Assembly: GCA_029987025.1 (NCBI GenBank)
Contig: DALTWQ010000041.1
Location: forward strand, 1-10,547
Length of the DNA stretch: 10,547 bases
DNA from: Methanocorpusculum sp.
GTDB taxonomy: Archaea; Halobacteriota; Methanomicrobia; Methanomicrobiales; Methanocorpusculaceae
Direction: 5' to 3'
Positions 5,993 through 10,547 of this stretch are shown here, one piece after another. The translations under genes were made by a program, and so were the position numbers. Numbering within the stretch: position 1 is the stretch's first letter; the number at the start of each line of letters is the position of its first letter. A model generated the notes under the pieces. That model saw nothing but the letters and a program-made list of their open reading frames with translations, made no database searches and had not been told where the DNA came from.

Positions 5993-5999
5993 GTATAAA
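5993..5999 (-). promoter_or_regulatory. Putative TATA element for the beta-rich protein gene
   Basis: TTTATAC on the minus strand is centred 28 bases above the ATG at 5968 and 22 above that at 5974. This predicts a leaderless or nearly leaderless message starting near 5970. Confidence 0.4.
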
Positions 6000-6033
6000 G
6001 GATTTCAGCGCAGTCCGGTATGGAACTGCACAA

Positions 6034-6043
6034 ACAATATATT
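6034..6043 (+). promoter_or_regulatory. Putative TATA element for the duplicated-domain gene
   Basis: ACAATATATT lies about 33 bases before the ATG at 6072. It would place transcription start near 6065, downstream of the alternative ATG at 5991, which supports 6072 as the true start. Confidence 0.4.
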
Positions 6044-6071
6044 CCGTGAAATCAAAACTGAAGAGAAACCT

Positions 6072-6680
6072 ATGATCCGGGAAGTCCAGCGCATTGACCA
6101 TATCGAGTTTGATGCCGAAAAATATACTGCCTCCTTTGCCGGACTGACTGTTCCGGTGTCTCTTATCACCGTTACCGAAGGAGATGACCGCGGCCGTAAA
6201 CGGCTGACTGTATCCTATAATCATGATGTATATGTCTTACGTTCACACACCTCAGATGCCGACGAAATAAAAGCTGCAGAAAAGCGTATCGCAGAGGCGG
6301 TTAAAGCGTATACGCAGGTGTGCAGAGCAAGAGATGCCGCACGCAGAAAACAGGAGAAAGAAAGTAAGCGTAAAACAGGTAAGTTTGCACAGATGAAACA
6401 GCAGATGACAGCGGCGCAGGAAAATGCCCTAAGGATTGACAAGCGTCACGGGCGGGTCCATTTCGCAGGTCATGATGTTTCTGCGCTGGATGTGCGGATG
6501 GAAATTGCCGAGTACGGCGGATGCAAGCGCATGACGCTTGAGTATCAGGACCAGATATATACTATGTCACCTCCTGCGCAGGGGAAAGCGTTTTCACAGA
6601 GACTTATGAACGCAAAAATGGATATGATTTATAATGACTATCTTAAAGCACGCGAGCGGGCGCTTGATTTCGCAGAATAA
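6072..6680 (+). CDS. Hypothetical protein with two copies of an alpha/beta domain
   Basis: The 202-residue product is not a family I can name. Residues about 12-91 and 122-199 look like two diverged copies of one domain. Each has a short strand and FAG (22-24 and 131-133), then a strand-rich block ending in K-R-[LM]-T-[VL]-x-Y (43-49 and 152-158), a V/I-Y-x-[LM] strand (53-56 and 162-165), and a long charged helix rich in Ala, Arg and Lys. The copies are joined by a strongly basic linker (about 91-112). The high charge suggests a soluble protein that might touch nucleic acid, but no motif proves that. The ATG at 6072 fits the TATA-like block at 6034-6043; a longer start at 5991 exists in frame. 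It converges on the DUF357 gene with a 7-base gap. Confidence 0.65.
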   Translation: MIREVQRIDHIEFDAEKYTASFAGLTVPVSLITVTEGDDRGRKRLTVSYNHDVYVLRSHTSDADEIKAAEKRIAEAVKAYTQVCRARDAARRKQEKESKRKTGKFAQMKQQMTAAQENALRIDKRHGRVHFAGHDVSALDVRMEIAEYGGCKRMTLEYQDQIYTMSPPAQGKAFSQRLMNAKMDMIYNDYLKARERALDFAE

Positions 6681-6687
6681 TTCTGTT

Positions 6688-7251
6688 TCAGATAGTAAAC
6701 AGGTGTCTGTCTCCTGAGATGGTAAACAGCCCTGCTCTTACTCCGCAGTCGAGCCAACCGTACCAGTAGGAAAATACACAGAGTGCATTTATCATATCAT
6801 CCGGAAGCAGTGTGCTTCCGAAAGATAAGCCGGATGCAGTAACCGAATAAATCTCTTTTGCAGCTGCAGAAGCTATAGTTTCAGTATCCGGCGCGGCTGA
6901 TACAACAGAGAGTGCCGATGTCAGCATCCGCTGATACCTGAGTGTTTTTTCTTCGAGTTTTTCATGGAGTTCTTCCGGGAACTCTTTTTCGAGCGAAGGA
7001 ACACCGGAGTGTTCTGCTGCGGTAAACCCGAGCCAGCTTCCGCAGTCAAGCCAGCCGAAACCGTATGCCGCTGCCGCAAACGCGTTTACCAAATCTCCGC
7101 GTTTAAAAAATACCTGTGCGTCTGAGGCATAGCAGCGCACCATCTCAAGAATCTCTGCAGCAGTCTTATCCAGAACTGATGCTGCAGGAACGGCAGATGA
7201 TGCTCTGTCTGCTGCAGCAGCATATCGTTTCAGCAGTTCTTCAATCAGCAT
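6688..7251 (-). CDS. DUF357-type protein with an internal duplication
   Basis: The 187-residue, helix-rich protein contains the archaeal DUF357 pattern: an acidic A-x-x-F-x-x-x-x-D helix followed by N-A-F/L and Y-x-[FY]-G-W-L-D-C-G. It occurs twice, at about 42-76 (YGFGWLDCG 63-71) and again at about 144-175 (YWYGWLDCG 162-170). The second copy is more divergent in its first half. The middle segment (about 86-130) is a helical connector. The family's function is unknown. The start codon lies inside the end of the diphthine synthase gene (7-base overlap), so the two genes are co-transcribed and probably translationally coupled. The repeated W-L-D-C-G suggests a paired binding or dimer surface, which is inference. 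Confidence 0.75.
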   Translation of the reverse strand: MLIEELLKRYAAAADRASSAVPAASVLDKTAAEILEMVRCYASDAQVFFKRGDLVNAFAAAAYGFGWLDCGSWLGFTAAEHSGVPSLEKEFPEELHEKLEEKTLRYQRMLTSALSVVSAAPDTETIASAAAKEIYSVTASGLSFGSTLLPDDMINALCVFSYWYGWLDCGVRAGLFTISGDRHLFTI

Positions 7252-8003
7252 AATCCTGCGAACTTTTCCAGATATTCGCGTTCCATATCATGCAGTTCTG
7301 CGGGAACAATCATGATATGAAGAGGTCCGCCGAAATCAAAATTCTTCATGGCATCTGCATCTCCTGCATGTACAACCGGTTCCGGAGATCCCGCACGGGC
7401 GATGCCGATGAATAAGGGAATTTTTGTTCCGGTACGCTGTGCCTGTTCCTCTAAGAGTTCCACTGCTTCGGATATTTTCATGTACCGTTCTTTGTCCTTT
7501 TGAATATCGAGGAAGACAAGGGTATGGAGATTGCGGGATAAGTTGTCACTGATAACTTCGATGGGTGTCATCGGGAACCATTTCCCGTAGGGGAACGGTA
7601 CTGATACAGATTTTCCGAAACGATAATTCTGCAGGCCGGAAAGACCGCAGACAGCAGTCATAATAGATGATGCATGAATGATTTTTGTGGGCACTCCTGC
7701 ATCTGCGCAGCGTGTTCTGATATCTGCATGCGTAGTTGCGACCATCGAGTCTCCTCCGGTCAGAAAAACAGCATTCCCGCGTTTTGCCGCATCGATAATC
7801 TGTTCCGAATGTACTTCCACATCTTCACGGACCAGGGGAATTATTTTTTTACCGTAGAATGTTTCGAGTTTTTCGATAGAAGCACCCATAAGAACCGAGG
7901 TATAGACTTCAAGAAAGACTGTGTCTGCATTGCGGATGGCATCAGCTCCGCGAAGGGATACATCCAACTCATCAAAAAGACCGAGGCCGACAAATGTGAG
8001 CAT
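7245..8003 (-). CDS. dphB: Diphthine synthase
   Basis: At 252 residues this is the normal length for archaeal diphthine synthase (Dph5/DphB), the SAM-dependent methyltransferase that methylates the modified histidine of elongation factor 2 on the way to diphthamide. It has the tetrapyrrole-methylase fold opening FVGLGLFDELDVSLRG (4-19), the SAM-site loop GGDSMVATTHADIR (83-96; many relatives have GDPMVATTH), the ASSIMTAVCGLSGLQNYRFG block (111-130), and SVPFPYG (134-140). The Ser in place of Pro in the SAM loop is a mild change. No ribosome binding site precedes the ATG at 8003; a CATAAAC block near 8030-8040 could be a TATA element. It overlaps the DUF357 gene and lies 46 bases after the Cas4-like gene, so the three may share a transcript. 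Confidence 0.95.
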   Translation of the reverse strand: MLTFVGLGLFDELDVSLRGADAIRNADTVFLEVYTSVLMGASIEKLETFYGKKIIPLVREDVEVHSEQIIDAAKRGNAVFLTGGDSMVATTHADIRTRCADAGVPTKIIHASSIMTAVCGLSGLQNYRFGKSVSVPFPYGKWFPMTPIEVISDNLSRNLHTLVFLDIQKDKERYMKISEAVELLEEQAQRTGTKIPLFIGIARAGSPEPVVHAGDADAMKNFDFGGPLHIMIVPAELHDMEREYLEKFAGLC

Positions 8004-8049
8004 AAGTTACTATCTATTTTGCGTGCTGCGGGTTTATGTGTTTGGAATG

Positions 8050-8706
8050 TCAGTTTTTCTTTCTGTGCATCTTATCAAATAGAGACATCGGCCGCTCAAG
8101 CGGTTTGCAGGACGTTTCAAACCTGCATGATGCACACATTTTTCCGCGAACCGGCCGCGGAATTTCGCCGCGGGAGATTCGTCCCACATCTTTAAGCGTC
8201 TGGATAAATGAACGGCGGTCGTCCGGGGAGACAGTTATCTGACGCACTGTACCTGAACCGAGATATTCAACAGATGGCTTGAACTCTTTCCCGTACATCT
8301 CTTCAAGACATAATGCGTAACAGAACGCCTGCAGTCTGTCAACCGCATAAGCTCCGTGCGGCGGGGCAGAACCACCTTTTACAATCGCAAATCCGTCATC
8401 AAAGAAACGGTCAATCCGCCCATGGATATGATATTTTTCGGATGAAACCTGCACATCGCATGCTGCAGCACATCTGAACTGAACCGTGGAACACGCGGAA
8501 ATCATCTCATCAAGTATTCTGATTGCCTCATCGTCAGCATTCGGAAGAGATAGTGCAAACTCCTCGTGTATTTTCTCTGCATCCAGCACCTCTCCCAGGT
8601 GATATGACAGTATTTTAGCAGCAGAGTATCTGCGCGGTTCTGAAAACTCAGCCGGCTGTGATTTTGCCAGATACAGCTGCATAGGGCATACAAAAGCCCG
8701 CAGCAT
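8050..8706 (-). CDS. Cas4-like PD-(D/E)XK family protein, catalytic Glu replaced
   Basis: The protein (218 residues from the ATG at 8706) has the Cas4 architecture. An N-terminal Cys (7) in FVCPMQLYL and three C-terminal cysteines (191, 194, 200) match the usual 4Fe-4S ligands. The nuclease core shows GRIDR (96-100, D99) and the Q-x-x-x-Y motif Q126/Y130. Where ExK is expected the sequence is I-V-K (108-110): Lys stays but the catalytic Glu is Ile, so nuclease activity may be lost or altered. The usual N-terminal ISxSD segment lies upstream of 8706 in frame (8707-8721) but has no ATG, GTG or TTG. GGAGG at 8747-8751 points to an ATC at 8737-8739 as the real start, adding 11 residues. No CRISPR array or cas1/cas2 is present, so this is a stand-alone relative. 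Confidence 0.75.
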   Translation of the reverse strand: MLRAFVCPMQLYLAKSQPAEFSEPRRYSAAKILSYHLGEVLDAEKIHEEFALSLPNADDEAIRILDEMISACSTVQFRCAAACDVQVSSEKYHIHGRIDRFFDDGFAIVKGGSAPPHGAYAVDRLQAFCYALCLEEMYGKEFKPSVEYLGSGTVRQITVSPDDRRSFIQTLKDVGRISRGEIPRPVRGKMCASCRFETSCKPLERPMSLFDKMHRKKN

Positions 8707-8745
8707 ATCGCTTATGGAGATTGAAGTATTTTCCGAGATAAGTGT

Positions 8746-8751
8746 TCCTCC
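8746..8751 (-). promoter_or_regulatory. Strong Shine-Dalgarno without a standard start codon
   Basis: GGAGGA on the minus strand lies just after an in-frame TAG and 7 bases (counted from GGAGG) before an ATC at 8737-8739. No ATG, GTG or TTG occurs in frame until 8706, which is 40 bases from the site and too far for it to act on. Confidence 0.6.
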
Positions 8752-8777
8752 CTAAGACATAAATTATGTTTTAACCT

Positions 8778-8785
8778 ATATATAT
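8778..8785 (-). promoter_or_regulatory. Putative TATA element for the Cas4-like gene
   Basis: TATATATA lies in the divergent spacer. On the minus strand it would start transcription near 8755, just above the ribosome binding site at 8746-8751. On the plus strand it would start inside the DUF3467 gene, so it most likely serves the minus-strand gene only. Confidence 0.5.
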
Positions 8786-8790
8786 TCACT

Positions 8791-9081
8791 ATGGCAGGAA
8801 ATGAAATCAATGTCCAGGTCCCTCCGACCTTAGACCCTGTATACAGCAACATGATTCAGATTGCCTTCAAAGACGATGAGTTTTCAATGATGTTTATTCA
8901 TCAGCTTCCGGGGGTAAATCAGGCAAAAGCAAAAGCCCTTGTTGCTATCAGCCCGCAGCATGCGAAAAAACTCCTTGCAGCGCTTGAGAAAAGCATCAAA
9001 GACTACGAAAGCAAATTCGGCGAAATTTCTCCGTCCCAGCACAAAGAAGGGGATAATTTCGCACTTCAGGGATATTCGTAA
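8791..9081 (+). CDS. DUF3467 family protein
   Basis: The 96-residue protein fits the small DUF3467 family. It has P-x-x-x-x-P-V-Y-S-N-M-I-Q-I near 12-24, an E-F-S-M-M-F-I strand (30-36), a P at 40, and the S-P-Q-H-A-K-K-L-L-A-A-L helix (54-65) leading into Y72-E73 and F76-G77. The same signature (beta strands, then SPxHAK and a helix ending YExxFG) occurs in small proteins of bacteria and archaea; the function is unknown. The ATG at 8791 has no ribosome binding site. A weak TATA-like block at about 8759-8768 would give a leaderless message. The stop codon lies in the loop of a strong hairpin. Confidence 0.8.
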   Translation: MAGNEINVQVPPTLDPVYSNMIQIAFKDDEFSMMFIHQLPGVNQAKAKALVAISPQHAKKLLAALEKSIKDYESKFGEISPSQHKEGDNFALQGYS

Positions 9082-9100
9082 ATCAGAATATATCCCTGAA
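9065..9100 (+). terminator. Hairpin over the DUF3467 stop codon
   Basis: TTCAGGGATATTC (9065-9077) pairs with GAATATATCCCTGAA (9086-9100), 13 bp with a two-base bulge and an 8-base loop that contains the TAA stop. No T-run follows directly. It could mark the mRNA 3' end, protect it, or be an inverted operator; the position over the stop codon is what makes it notable. Confidence 0.5.
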
Positions 9101-9143
9101 CAATCTATTTATCATCATAGTGATAATTTATATAAGCAATTTT

Positions 9144-9215
9144 GCCGTTGTGGCTTAGAGGTATAGCGGCTGATTCGTAATCAGCAGGCCGGGGGTTCAA
9201 TTCCCTCCAGCGGCT
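9144..9215 (+). tRNA. tRNA-Thr (anticodon CGT)
   Basis: The 72-nt cloverleaf has acceptor stem GCCGTTG/CAGCGGC (one T-G pair), a 3-bp D stem GCT/AGC, anticodon stem GCTGA/TCAGC around loop TTCGTAA (anticodon CGT), and T stem GGGGG/CCCTC around TTCAATT. Discriminator is T at 9215 and no CCA is encoded. T-rich sequence (CTTTTATCCTTTT) follows directly and is a probable terminator. AT-rich blocks at 9105-9136 precede it; TTTATATA at 9127-9134 is too close to be its TATA box, so one near 9107-9114 is more likely. Confidence 0.95.
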
Positions 9216-9228
9216 TTTATCCTTTTGG
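9216..9228 (+). terminator. T-rich terminator after tRNA-Thr
   Basis: TTTTATCCTTTTG directly follows the tRNA 3' end. Two T4 runs are typical of simple archaeal termination signals. The rest of the spacer up to 9281 shows nothing else recognisable. Confidence 0.4.
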
Positions 9229-9281
9229 TTTAATCTCTTTTGAATGTTTCCCGGTTTTAAAAAATTCGTTTGATAAAAATG

Positions 9282-10211
9282 TTATGCATCAAGAAGGGTT
9301 CTTGATACTATATATTCGCCGTGAGCTTCACGGGTAGTCCCCACAATAAGCCAGTTCTGGTCGCCGTGTTCCTCAACAACGCCTTTTGCTTCAAGTGTTT
9401 CTCCCGTGAAGCACTGACCGATGTATGTGTGGGTGAAGGATAAGACATAATCAATCTCTTCATGCTCGACTTTGTAGATTCCTGGAGAATCGAATGCAAG
9501 AGATGCATCGGTAACCTTTGCTTCAATGGTCATCTTCTTTGTTTTTGTACCTAACGTAATCGGCGGGACTGAATGGAGATTGTCATAACTGCGGGAGTAG
9601 AGCAGATCAAAGTAGGTTCCTTCGAACTCGCCGCGGTTGAATTTGCGCGCCTCATGCAGGACAAAGTCATCGAAGCAGATGTCCGGCTGCCGTTTCTTAT
9701 AGACCTTCTGCCACATCTCATCGCTCATTGAAGGAATCTTTCCGTCGTCAACAAGCTTCATCAGTTTTTCGCGGGCAGCAAACCAGTTTTTACCGTATAC
9801 TACCATGTCAATATCAGATGCTTCGTTTTCAAGACCTGCAACAAGAGATCCGGTACAACCGAATGAACCTGCAGGGAGGTTGAAGAGCGCAAACAGACGT
9901 GCGGCGCGGGCATTTCTTTCTGCAATCGCCGGTGCCTGCTCATCGGGTTTTAACACGCGCACAATATCTGAAAGCGGAACACGGTGAATCAAATCAAGAT
10001 ACTCTGGTTTGTGCTCTTTAACCCATGCAAAAGCATCTGCGAAATCATATTTTTTGTAGCGCAGACCGTTAATCCTGGATACGCGGTCACCGTCTTTAGT
10101 TGGGACATACCGCAGAACACATTCGGCACGTTCATCGTTTTCATATCCGGATACTGCATAAATGCAGTTGTCTGCTGTCATGACAAAATCCCTCAGTCGA
10201 ATTGGTTCCAT
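9282..10211 (-). CDS. Archaeal nucleotidyltransferase-domain protein
   Basis: The 309-residue protein has a polymerase-beta-like nucleotidyltransferase core in the middle. The G-S motif at 121-122 (GCTGSLVAG, 118-126) is followed by D133-x-D135 in SDIDMVVYG (132-140), and D202 in YFDLLYSR is a plausible third carboxylate. Such enzymes transfer a nucleoside monophosphate to protein, RNA or a small molecule; the target here is unknown. The N-terminal 100 residues look like a separate alpha/beta domain, and residues 220-309 are strand-rich and may form a beta barrel. The whole resembles conserved euryarchaeal proteins annotated only as predicted nucleotidyltransferases. The ATG at 10211 has no ribosome binding site; a GCTTTAACAT block near 10241-10250 could be a TATA element. 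It lies downstream of the Hps gene but a T-run separates them. Confidence 0.75.
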   Translation of the reverse strand: MEPIRLRDFVMTADNCIYAVSGYENDERAECVLRYVPTKDGDRVSRINGLRYKKYDFADAFAWVKEHKPEYLDLIHRVPLSDIVRVLKPDEQAPAIAERNARAARLFALFNLPAGSFGCTGSLVAGLENEASDIDMVVYGKNWFAAREKLMKLVDDGKIPSMSDEMWQKVYKKRQPDICFDDFVLHEARKFNRGEFEGTYFDLLYSRSYDNLHSVPPITLGTKTKKMTIEAKVTDASLAFDSPGIYKVEHEEIDYVLSFTHTYIGQCFTGETLEAKGVVEEHGDQNWLIVGTTREAHGEYIVSRTLLDA

Positions 10212-10286
10212 AACTGAATAAGAGATTGTGCGGCAGAGATGTTAAAGCATATCATCTGTCGTCTGCAGAAGAAATTGGAACAGTGT

Positions 10287-10293
10287 AAAAAAA
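10287..10293 (-). terminator. T7 run after the Hps gene
   Basis: On the minus strand a run of seven T begins 3 bases after the Hps stop codon. This is the usual form of an archaeal intrinsic terminator and suggests that the downstream nucleotidyltransferase gene has its own promoter. Confidence 0.5.
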
Positions 10294-10296
10294 GAA

Positions 10297-10547
10297 TTAG
10301 AAGTCCGTCATTACACGGAACTGGTCGATTTCCTCAGAGTCAAGTTCTGCAAGGAAACCTTCTGCTGCATTCTTGATGTCTTTACTTGCAGTTATGGCCC
10401 GTCCGACAACAACAATGTCTGCGCCTGCGGCGACTGCTTTCTTAACAACCGGCTGTCTGATACCGCCTGCAGTTGCAACAAGAATCTTTGCGCCGTATTT
10501 CTTGCCGATTTCCTTGACTTTCTTGATGTCGCCCCAGCTGTATTCAC
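10297..10547 (-). CDS. 3-hexulose-6-phosphate synthase, C-terminal part (likely Fae-Hps fusion), partial
   Basis: Only the last 82 residues are in the window; the gene continues beyond 10547. The translation shows the end of a TIM barrel: ILVATAGGIRQP (21-32 of the fragment) and ADIVVVGRAIT (42-52) are the phosphate-binding strands and loops of the hexulose-phosphate synthase/OMP decarboxylase group. The final residues FRVMTDF are like those of methanogen Fae/Hps proteins. Hps joins formaldehyde with ribulose 5-phosphate or runs in reverse; in methanogens it is thought to supply ribulose 5-phosphate, with Fae trapping the formaldehyde. Whether an Fae domain is fused at the N-terminus cannot be seen here. 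The extra helical tail (about 66-82) supports the methanogen type. Confidence 0.88.
   Translation of the reverse strand, partial: EYSWGDIKKVKEIGKKYGAKILVATAGGIRQPVVKKAVAAGADIVVVGRAITASKDIKNAAEGFLAELDSEEIDQFRVMTDF

Noticed and set aside
5991..6071. 27-residue N-terminal extension of the duplicated-domain protein
   Set aside because: The TATA-like block at 6034-6043 lies inside it, and the extension has no similarity to the repeated domain.
7674..8195. 173-codon plus-strand frame across diphthine synthase and the Cas4-like gene
   Set aside because: It is antisense to two well-supported genes, crosses their spacer and shows no domain.
8050..8706. A CRISPR-Cas locus, suggested by the Cas4-like gene
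   Set aside because: No direct-repeat array and no cas1, cas2 or effector gene is in the window; stand-alone Cas4-like genes are common in archaea.
8778..8785. TATATATA as the promoter of the DUF3467 gene
   Set aside because: It is only about 9 bases from the ATG at 8791, so transcription would start inside the gene; it fits the minus-strand gene instead.
9109..9126. Inverted repeat TTATCA-N6-TGATAA before tRNA-Thr
   Set aside because: Arms are only 6 bp in AT-rich sequence, so chance occurrence is likely; noted only as promoter-region sequence.

Overview
The window looks like a chromosomal stretch of a methanogenic archaeon, most likely of the order Methanomicrobiales (Methanocorpusculum or a relative; the order is an inference). 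The evidence is a diphthine synthase gene, archaeal-type DUF357 and nucleotidyltransferase proteins, short AT-rich TATA-type promoters close to start codons, and the end of a hexulose-phosphate synthase gene whose last residues (MTDF) match the Fae/Hps proteins of methanogens. Both tRNA genes are compact; the tRNA-Thr encodes no CCA, and the tRNA-Phe 3' end lies at the window edge. Gene density is high, with no gene-free gap over 300 bases.

Layout. 1-73: tRNA-Phe on the minus strand. 198-1163: a DHH-family phosphoesterase on the plus strand. 1164-1311: an unusual spacer with repeats. 1312-3813: an iron-uptake operon on the plus strand, feoA, feoB and a small Cys-rich membrane protein, joined by overlapping stop/start codons. 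3892-4293: a DtxR-family metal-dependent repressor, preceded by a perfect palindrome. 4256-5974: three minus-strand genes, namely an unrecognised beta-rich protein, a MarC-family membrane protein and a DEDD-type exonuclease whose end overlaps the repressor gene. 6072-6680: a protein made of two copies of one domain. 6688-8706: minus-strand Cas4-like protein, diphthine synthase and a DUF357 protein with an internal duplication. 8791-9081: a DUF3467 protein. 9144-9215: tRNA-Thr. 9282-10211: a minus-strand nucleotidyltransferase. 10297-10547: the C-terminal part of a (Fae-)Hps gene.

The clearest functional unit is the iron module. FeoB is the ferrous-iron transporter, FeoA its small cytoplasmic partner and the Cys-rich protein a likely accessory. 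The DtxR-type protein is the obvious candidate regulator. The feoA upstream region holds three TTTCGG copies exactly 30 bp apart plus one inverted CCGAAA, all inside a 9-bp inverted repeat. The repressor's own upstream region has TTCGGCCGGCCGAA, built from the same half-site. This is the best candidate here for an undescribed regulatory system. FeoB is itself atypical: it has a His-rich insert between the G domain and the membrane part, and a Lys where the G4 motif normally has Asp.

A second point of interest is the Cas4-like gene. It has a strong ribosome binding site but no ATG, GTG or TTG at the proper distance (an ATC sits there), and it lacks the catalytic Glu of the ExK motif while keeping all four cluster cysteines. 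No CRISPR array or other cas gene is visible.
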